6,853 nt of DNA, taken from the NCBI GenBank assembly GCA_003456855.1, contig DMOO01000172.1, forward strand, positions 1 to 6,853. Direction: 5' to 3'. A model generated the notes under the pieces. That model had not been told where the DNA came from, ran no database searches, and saw only the letters and a program-made list of their open reading frames with translations. Made by a program: the position numbers and the translations under genes. The first letter of the stretch is position 1. The number at the start of each line of letters is the position of its first letter. The stretch is from Sphaerochaeta sp. GTDB taxonomy: Bacteria; Spirochaetota; Spirochaetia; Sphaerochaetales; Sphaerochaetaceae. Of this stretch, positions 1 through 4,804 are shown in pieces.

Positions 1-1
1 T

Positions 2-2212
2 TATTCCGGAGGTGTCCAGCATCGTAAGCTCATGGTAGTGTGTAGCGAAGAGTGTCTTTGCCTCTTTGGCAATGAGGTTTCTCATTATGGCATAGGCAAT
101 TGACATGCCGTCCTGGGTGCTGGTTCCACGCCCGATCTCGTCAACAATGACAAAGGATCTCCTTGAGCAGTTCCTCAGGATGAAGGCAGCCTCCTGCATC
201 TCGACAAGGAAGGTGGACTCGCCTCTGGCTAAGTTGTCCATGGTGCCTACTCTGCAGAAGATCTTGTCAACGATGCCTATCTTGGCCGATGAGGCAGGAA
301 CGAAGCTTCCAATGTGTGCAAGCAGGATTATAAGTGCATTCTGCCTGAGATATGTGGACTTGCCGGCCATGTTAGGTCCTGTTATCAGGCAGAACCTTGT
401 GCTCATGTCCAGACCGTTGGCGACGAACTGGCCAGGGCCAAGCTGCTTCTCCACCACAGGATGGCGGCCGTCCTTGATCTCCAGAACATCCTCTTCCGTG
501 ACCTCAGGACAGGTGTAATTCGAGTCGACTGCAAGGGTTGCAAGACTCTGATAGACATCGATGTTGTTGAGGAAATGACCAATCGAGTTGAGATTCTGTT
601 CAAGATCAAGAACAGTGTCCAGGATCTTCTCGTAGAGCTCCCTCTCCCTCTCCTCCGTCTGTGCCTCAGCCTGAAGGATGTCCTTCTCGTACTGCATCAG
701 CTGGTCTGTGGTGAATCTCTCGCCGTTGACCAGCGTCTGCTTTCTGTAGAAGTAATCTGGTACCTTTGAGACCTGTCCCTTGGGGACCTCGAGGTAATGG
801 CCAAAGATTCTGTTATAGCCGAGTTTCAGGATTGTAAGTCCGCTCTCAACCTTGACCTGCTCAAGATACTCCTTCAGAACCATGTCTCCATGGTCACGAA
901 GCGCCCTCTTCTGGTCCAGAATCTCATCATAGCCAGGAAGAATGACCTGACCCACCTGAAACTGTCCAAGGCACTGGTCGTTGATTGCAATGTCGATCTC
1001 GTTCATCAGATTGGCGCAGGCTGACAGCGCCTCCTGGTCCATCGAGGTCTCCAGAAGCGTGAAATAGCGCTCAGGATTGGCGGAGATCAGATTGAAGAAG
1101 CTTCCGATAGTCTGCTTTATGCCCACAAGGTCATGAGGCACCGCCCTCTTAAGAAGCACTCTGGTGACCAGCCTGTTAAGATCCATGGCCCCGGAAAGCG
1201 CCTCTCTGACCCTATTGAGCTCCGAGTTGTCATCGACAAAGTACTTCACCCAGGCCTGTCTGGCATTGATCTGCTCAAGGCTTCTGATCGGGAAAGCTAT
1301 CCAGTTCTTCAGAAGGCGGCTTCCACCGCTTGTCCTTGTGCGGTTGATGGTGTCGAAGAGCGAATACCTTGAGGAACCGTCAAACAGTGATGCAAACAGC
1401 TCCAGGTTCTTTCTGGAACTCTCGTCCATGCTGACATAGGTCTCCTCATGGTCCACCTTGTAGTCTGTAAGGTGGCTCACCGAGCTCTTCGAGGTCTCTG
1501 TTATGTATCTGATCAGGGCGCCTGCAGGGCAGACTATCCTGTCGTTCTCCTTGATTCCATAGGCGGCAAGGGATTTGACCTTGGCCTGCTCGCAGAGAAG
1601 CTTGTAGCAGTTCTTCTGCGTGAAATACCAGGGGGCGAGCTTGGTCACCATCGCCGGATAGGTGTCAATGACGTTCTTGAAGTCGTAGTCCAGGAAGTAC
1701 TCGTCCTCGCAGACCAGCATCTCCCTTGGAGCGATCTGCTCAAGTGCCGAGCGAACAGACTGCACCCTGTTCTTGCCGTCCAGGGCCCGTAGGTGGAAAT
1801 CACCTGTCGAGACGTCGCAGAAAGCCATGAACTGGCTGAAGAAGCAGACTATGTAGTTGAAGGAGCGGTCGTCAAGCAGGTCCTCGTCCACAACAGTGGC
1901 AGGGGTGACGATTCTGACAACCTCCCTTCTTGCAAGGGTTTTCGAGTTCTCCGAAAGCTCCATCTGCTCGCAGATTGCAATCTTCTTGCCCGCATCCAGC
2001 AGCCTCTTGATGTAGTTCTTGGCTGCATGGTAAGGGATTCCGCACATTGGGTCATCGCCCTTGTGTGTCAAGGTGAGGTTCAGCAGAGCCGAGACCTCGC
2101 GGGCATCGTTGTCGAACATCTCATAGAAGTCGCCAACACGGAAAAAGAGCACCATGTCAGAGTGCTCTTTCTTCATTTCGCGATATTGCTTCATCAAAGG
2201 GGTTTCAGCCAA
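2..2212 (-). CDS. mutS: DNA mismatch repair ATPase MutS, N-terminal 737 codons (3' end beyond window)
   Basis: MutS binds mismatches and small loops and, with ATP, recruits MutL in the cytoplasm. The frame is open from TTG at 2212 to the left edge. The TTA at 1-3 is out of frame, so it is not the stop. TTG is preferred because it keeps the conserved ETPLMKQY opening (E. coli HTPMMQQY) and has AAGGGG 7 nt upstream; the next candidate, ATG at 2194 (codon 7), would lose most of it. Domain I carries the mismatch-contact FYE motif at residues 29-31 within GDFYEMF (E. coli Phe36/Glu38). The connector, core and clamp follow. The ATPase has Walker A GPNMAGKST at 612-620, the CRVGTMDNLARGEST region, Walker B VIVDEIGRGTS with D691/E692, and ATHYHEL at 723-729. 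Missing are the end of the ATPase domain and the C-terminal dimer/clamp-binding tail, about 130 residues if of usual length. All key residues look intact. It lies 11 bp after bamA and is probably translationally coupled to it. Confidence 0.96.
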   Translation of the reverse strand, partial: MAETPLMKQYREMKKEHSDMVLFFRVGDFYEMFDNDAREVSALLNLTLTHKGDDPMCGIPYHAAKNYIKRLLDAGKKIAICEQMELSENSKTLARREVVRIVTPATVVDEDLLDDRSFNYIVCFFSQFMAFCDVSTGDFHLRALDGKNRVQSVRSALEQIAPREMLVCEDEYFLDYDFKNVIDTYPAMVTKLAPWYFTQKNCYKLLCEQAKVKSLAAYGIKENDRIVCPAGALIRYITETSKSSVSHLTDYKVDHEETYVSMDESSRKNLELFASLFDGSSRYSLFDTINRTRTSGGSRLLKNWIAFPIRSLEQINARQAWVKYFVDDNSELNRVREALSGAMDLNRLVTRVLLKRAVPHDLVGIKQTIGSFFNLISANPERYFTLLETSMDQEALSACANLMNEIDIAINDQCLGQFQVGQVILPGYDEILDQKRALRDHGDMVLKEYLEQVKVESGLTILKLGYNRIFGHYLEVPKGQVSKVPDYFYRKQTLVNGERFTTDQLMQYEKDILQAEAQTEERERELYEKILDTVLDLEQNLNSIGHFLNNIDVYQSLATLAVDSNYTCPEVTEEDVLEIKDGRHPVVEKQLGPGQFVANGLDMSTRFCLITGPNMAGKSTYLRQNALIILLAHIGSFVPASSAKIGIVDKIFCRVGTMDNLARGESTFLVEMQEAAFILRNCSRRSFVIVDEIGRGTSTQDGMSIAYAIMRNLIAKEAKTLFATHYHELTMLDTSGI

Positions 2213-2225
2213 AACATCACCCCTT
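2197..2225 (-). promoter_or_regulatory. Candidate hairpin masking the mutS ribosome-binding site
   Basis: AAGGGGT (2225-2219) and ACCCCTT (2203-2197) are perfect 7-base complements with a 15-nt loop. The left arm is the mutS Shine-Dalgarno, the loop holds the TTG start, and the right arm is codons 4-6. In mRNA this could hide the site until a ribosome translating bamA opens it. No U-tract follows, so it is not a terminator. The pairing is seen; its effect is inferred. Confidence 0.4.
2220..2225 (-). promoter_or_regulatory. Shine-Dalgarno site of mutS, overlapping the bamA stop codon
   Basis: AAGGGG overlaps the last two bases of the bamA TAA and sits 7 nt before the TTG start at 2212. This spacing supports TTG as the start. 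The overlap means that ribosomes finishing bamA end on top of the site, which suggests coupled translation. Confidence 0.75.
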
Positions 2226-3768
2226 AGATAAGACTCAATGAGATTGCAAGGACCAGGCTCATGCCGCTCGTGTCCCTCTTTCCATGGAAATAGGAGCCTC
2301 CAAGCCAGTTGAAGGACCTTGTTGTGTCAGTTCCCTCGAACCTGTAGGTTGCATTCTTGACAAGATACAGACCAAGCGGGAAGCCTGAGATCTTGAGCTT
2401 GAGACCGAAGCCTGTGGCGAAGTACCAGTTCATGCCGTTCTTGATGTCGGAAAGCTCGTCGTTGACGGCTGTGGCACTCACGAAGGCCTCTGCCTGGACG
2501 ACGTTCTTGACCAGGACGTAGCTCAGCTCCAGCATGTTGTCCCAGAGGAAGGCCTGGTCGATGACAGTGCTGAATCCACGACCGATGGTCATACCATCGA
2601 TGTAGAGCATCTCATACTTTGTGGCTCCGAGCTTCGGATCGTACCAGTTCCAGCCGTTCGCCTCGTAGTTGTAGAACTGCTTGAGCATGTAGCTGACCGA
2701 GGTTGATGCGCAGAGCATGATGTTCTTGGTCTCGTCCTCCTTGTTCTTGAACGAGAAGAGCTTGAGATAGCCCGCAGCACTTCCGTTGACCTTGATGTAG
2801 TTCGAAAGACCACCCAGGATACCTCCGGCGTATGTCATCGAGGCACTCAGGACATAGCCCTTTGTGGTGTTGGTGACGTAGTCTCTTCCATCCCACTGGA
2901 AACCGAAGGATATCTTGTTTGAGAACTGCCATCTCTGGCCGTACTTGTAGATCAGCTTCTCGAACGGCATGTAGATGTCGTCGTAGAAAGCCTTGTTCAG
3001 GCTGACCGATGCTCCACCTGAGACCGTCAGACGGCCGATCGGGAAGATGAAGGTGTAGCCTGTGTTGTATCCGAGTGAGTATGTCAGAAGATCATAGCTC
3101 ATCAGGTTCTTGCTTGATGGATACTCCTTGTTGGCGTTGAGCCACTCAGTTGCACTTGAGTATCCAAGTGGCCATGTGTCAGTGTTTCTGCCGTTGTAGT
3201 AGGAAGGGGCACCAACACCAAGCTGAAGCTCTCCGTCATACTTTGAGTGGGAAACTCCAAAGCTGAAGGAGTTGGCCCATCTGTAGTTCTTGAACCACTT
3301 GTCTCCGAAGGAGAGGTTCAATGACTGGGTGTCAGGAGAGAGCGTCAGGCTGATTCCCAGGTCCTTTGCCCTTCCGAAGAGGTTGTGGTCGTTCCACTGC
3401 ACGAAGGCTGAGATCGGGAATGAGTTAAGGGTTCCGCCGAAGGTAGCACCGAACTGGATGTCCTTGGTGTTGCCCTCCTCCAGCATCCAGTTGAGGATGA
3501 CGCCGTTCTCTGTCTGGCCGTACATCAGATCATAGTCGAGGTTTGCAAGAAGACCGGTGTTGTACAGGTTCTGTGCGCTTGTGATGAGCTTCTCCTTGGA
3601 GAACACCTCACCTGCCTTGATCTCCAGCTCTCTTCTCATGACATATTCCTTGGTCTTGTCAAGGCCTGTGAAGATTATGTCCTCGATGAAGCCCTGGGGG
3701 CCCTCGGTTATGTCAAGTGTGTATTTCACTGACATTGTGGTGTCATCACGCTCGGAATTGACGCTCAT
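2224..3768 (-). CDS. bamA: BamA C-terminal fragment: rest of POTRA4, POTRA5 and the 16-strand barrel domain
   Basis: The frame is open from directly after the TAA (3819). The first ATG is at 3768, giving 514 residues. That ATG is a poor candidate start: GAGGG lies about 17 nt upstream, no well-spaced Shine-Dalgarno is visible, and the product would begin inside POTRA4 without a signal peptide, so it could not reach the outer membrane. It is best read as the continuation of the upstream gene. POTRA5 covers fragment residues about 25-99, with NLYNTGLL as its turn. The barrel starts near residue 100. Family marks are FQWDGRDYV..TTKGYVLSAS.TYAGG near 290-315 (the usual DxRD...GY strand pair) and TIGRGFS near 394-400, which is the loop-6 (V/I)RGF motif that contacts the barrel wall. 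The protein ends SLVLAISLSLI, with Ile rather than the usual aromatic last residue. The stop TAA overlaps the mutS ribosome-binding site. The Omp85 assignment is strong. Confidence 0.88.
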   Translation of the reverse strand: MSVNSERDDTTMSVKYTLDITEGPQGFIEDIIFTGLDKTKEYVMRRELEIKAGEVFSKEKLITSAQNLYNTGLLANLDYDLMYGQTENGVILNWMLEEGNTKDIQFGATFGGTLNSFPISAFVQWNDHNLFGRAKDLGISLTLSPDTQSLNLSFGDKWFKNYRWANSFSFGVSHSKYDGELQLGVGAPSYYNGRNTDTWPLGYSSATEWLNANKEYPSSKNLMSYDLLTYSLGYNTGYTFIFPIGRLTVSGGASVSLNKAFYDDIYMPFEKLIYKYGQRWQFSNKISFGFQWDGRDYVTNTTKGYVLSASMTYAGGILGGLSNYIKVNGSAAGYLKLFSFKNKEDETKNIMLCASTSVSYMLKQFYNYEANGWNWYDPKLGATKYEMLYIDGMTIGRGFSTVIDQAFLWDNMLELSYVLVKNVVQAEAFVSATAVNDELSDIKNGMNWYFATGFGLKLKISGFPLGLYLVKNATYRFEGTDTTRSFNWLGGSYFHGKRDTSGMSLVLAISLSLI

Positions 3769-3819
3769 TCCGTTATAGATATAGCCCTCGTTGTAGTAGA
3801 GGTCGGCGATCTTGCTGTA

Positions 3820-3822
3820 TTA
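3820..3822 (-). other. In-frame TAA inside bamA (POTRA4 helix 2)
   Basis: The minus-strand context is TCC TAA TAC AGC AAG ATC. The codon interrupts a helix leading to IADLYYNEGY. Counting back from the helix-end Gly, the equivalent residue is Ala in POTRA2, Asp in POTRA3 and Lys in POTRA5, so the site is a tolerant helix position. Sense codons one base away are AAA, CAA, GAA, TCA, TTA, TAC and TAT. The gene prefers AAG, CAG, GAG and TAC, so TAC (Tyr; a plus-strand g to t change at 3820) is the one-step ancestor that fits codon use best. That choice is inference. Confidence 0.9.
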
Positions 3823-4767
3823 GGACTGGACGGCCTCCAGATTCAAGACGGAACCGACCTTCATCGACTTTGCATCCTCTATCTCCTCGTCGGAGAAGAT
3901 CGTGTTTCCGTAGACCTCCATTCCACCATAGTACCACTGCTGACCTTCAACGATCTCGAAGGTGACCGTGGCGGAGAGATACTTGTCACTAGTGGACTCG
4001 ACATAGTCGATGATCGGATCTGAGACGATGACGTCAATGTAGCCGTTCGTCTGGTAGAAGGCGGCGATCTTGGCGGAATCCTCCTTGAGCTTGACCTCAT
4101 CGAGATATCCGTTGTTGAAGAGTGACTTGACCTTGGATGAGACCTGCTTCTTCAAAGTCGAATAGTCAAAGCTGTCGTTGCCCTTGAAGATGAACTGCGT
4201 GACTCTGACCTGATCGCCTTCGGTAATGTGGAAGACAACTGTATAGGTGTTGAGATCCTCATCCTTTACGATCTCGTACTCGATCGGGACCTCTATGAAT
4301 CCCTTAGCACTATATGCTGCAATGAGTTGCTGGACAGCAGCCTCAAAGGATGCCTTCTTGTCCGGGTCTATGAAATCACCTACTGCAAAGGTTGTCTGGG
4401 CCTCTCTGAGCTCTCTTGTCTTGAGTACTTCATTGCCATCGTACTGGATGGCACCGACCATCGGGATCTCGTAGAACTCGAAGACAACTCTGAGTCCGCC
4501 ATCATCTGTCTTCTCAGCATCTGCGGTGAAGAAATCAATTCCAGCCACAGCATAGAGATCGGTCTGAAGCTGCTCGAACAGCTCATCCGTGAAAGGCTTA
4601 TATCTATATGAATATAAGGCATCATTGATAGTTTCCGGTGACACGTTCTGAAGACCTGAGAATGAGAACTCCTGAATCTCCATGTTGTAGTACCATGCAT
4701 CAGCGGCAAAGGCGCCGAAGACGATGAAAAGTGCCACAATCAAGGTTAAAACCAATCTTTTTTTCAT
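3820..4767 (-). CDS. bamA: BamA N-terminal fragment: signal peptide, POTRA1-3 and part of POTRA4
   Basis: This fragment has 315 residues plus TAA. ATG at 4767 is chosen over the in-frame TTG at 4797. It is preceded by AGGAG at 4782-4778 (10-nt spacing) and begins directly with a signal peptide: basic MKKR, a hydrophobic core LVLTLIVALFIVFG, and a likely cleavage after AFA at residue 21. No lipobox Cys is present. POTRA repeats follow, each with the beta-alpha-alpha-beta-beta pattern and a GY/GF turn: AYSAKGF near 151-157 (POTRA2), FYQTNGY near 237-243 (POTRA3). Each ends in a V.F.I.EG-type strand (VVFHITEG at 177-184, VTFEIVEG at 268-275). POTRA4 begins with MEVYGNTIFSDEEI and stops after EAVQS. 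If expressed alone, this would be a soluble periplasmic POTRA chain with no barrel, and no known function is expected. The gene starts 37 bp after the tamB stop, consistent with co-transcription. Confidence 0.88.
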   Translation of the reverse strand: MKKRLVLTLIVALFIVFGAFAADAWYYNMEIQEFSFSGLQNVSPETINDALYSYRYKPFTDELFEQLQTDLYAVAGIDFFTADAEKTDDGGLRVVFEFYEIPMVGAIQYDGNEVLKTRELREAQTTFAVGDFIDPDKKASFEAAVQQLIAAYSAKGFIEVPIEYEIVKDEDLNTYTVVFHITEGDQVRVTQFIFKGNDSFDYSTLKKQVSSKVKSLFNNGYLDEVKLKEDSAKIAAFYQTNGYIDVIVSDPIIDYVESTSDKYLSATVTFEIVEGQQWYYGGMEVYGNTIFSDEEIEDAKSMKVGSVLNLEAVQS

Positions 4768-4777
4768 TATATGATGT

Positions 4778-4782
4778 CTCCT
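4778..4782 (-). promoter_or_regulatory. Shine-Dalgarno site of bamA
   Basis: AGGAG lies 10 nt before the ATG at 4767, within the 37-bp gap after the tamB stop. It decides the start: the upstream in-frame TTG at 4797 would overlap this site and place ten charged and polar residues before the signal peptide. Confidence 0.75.
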
Positions 4783-4804
4783 GACTAAACAATCCAACTA
4801 TTAA

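Larger units (their letters stand above)
2224..4767 (-). pseudogene. bamA: bamA (Omp85 outer-membrane assembly factor) interrupted by one in-frame TAA
   Basis: Read through one TAA at 3822-3820, this is a single 848-codon frame including the final stop. Its length is close to what I recall for T. pallidum BamA (TP0326, about 837 residues). Domain order is signal peptide (1-21), POTRA1 (about 28-102), POTRA2 (103-184), POTRA3 (185-275), POTRA4 (276-356), POTRA5 (358-432) and a barrel (433-847). The stop is codon 316, in the second helix of POTRA4, and the frame is unchanged across it, so a substitution rather than an indel explains it. Everything else looks intact: codon use is the same on both sides and no other lesion is visible. 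BamA is essential in bacteria with an outer membrane, so a sequencing or assembly error, or a mutation in only part of a population, is more likely than true decay. It is labelled pseudogene only because the sequence as given cannot make the full protein. Confidence 0.85.

Noticed and set aside
1..3. TTA at the left edge as a possible mutS stop (TAA)
   Set aside because: Counting from the TTG at 2212, mutS codons end at 4-2, so this triplet is out of frame. The encoded protein would also end just after ATHYHEL, too early for MutS.
2193..2219. Tiny frame GTG/ATG TTT TGG CTG AAA CCC CTT TGA overlapping the mutS start
   Set aside because: An ATG sits between the Shine-Dalgarno and the TTG in another frame, giving a seven-residue peptide. 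It could be a leader, but it is too short and too close to the Shine-Dalgarno to call. The TTG frame matches conserved MutS residues.
105..2227. Chain of plus-strand open frames opposite mutS (up to 173 codons elsewhere, 144-151 here)
   Set aside because: They lie wholly antisense to a continuous, motif-complete mutS frame, change frame from piece to piece, and lack recognisable domains. They result from the G/C-rich third positions of the real gene.
3556..3822. Split BamA as two functional genes (POTRA protein plus barrel protein)
   Set aside because: The break falls inside a POTRA4 helix rather than between domains. The second part has no signal peptide and no good ribosome site, and the frame is continuous through the stop.
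4757..4764. A-run after the bamA start (codons 2-4) as a phase-variation tract
   Set aside because: It is only seven A residues encoding the usual MKK(R) start of a signal peptide, too short and too common to argue for slippage control.
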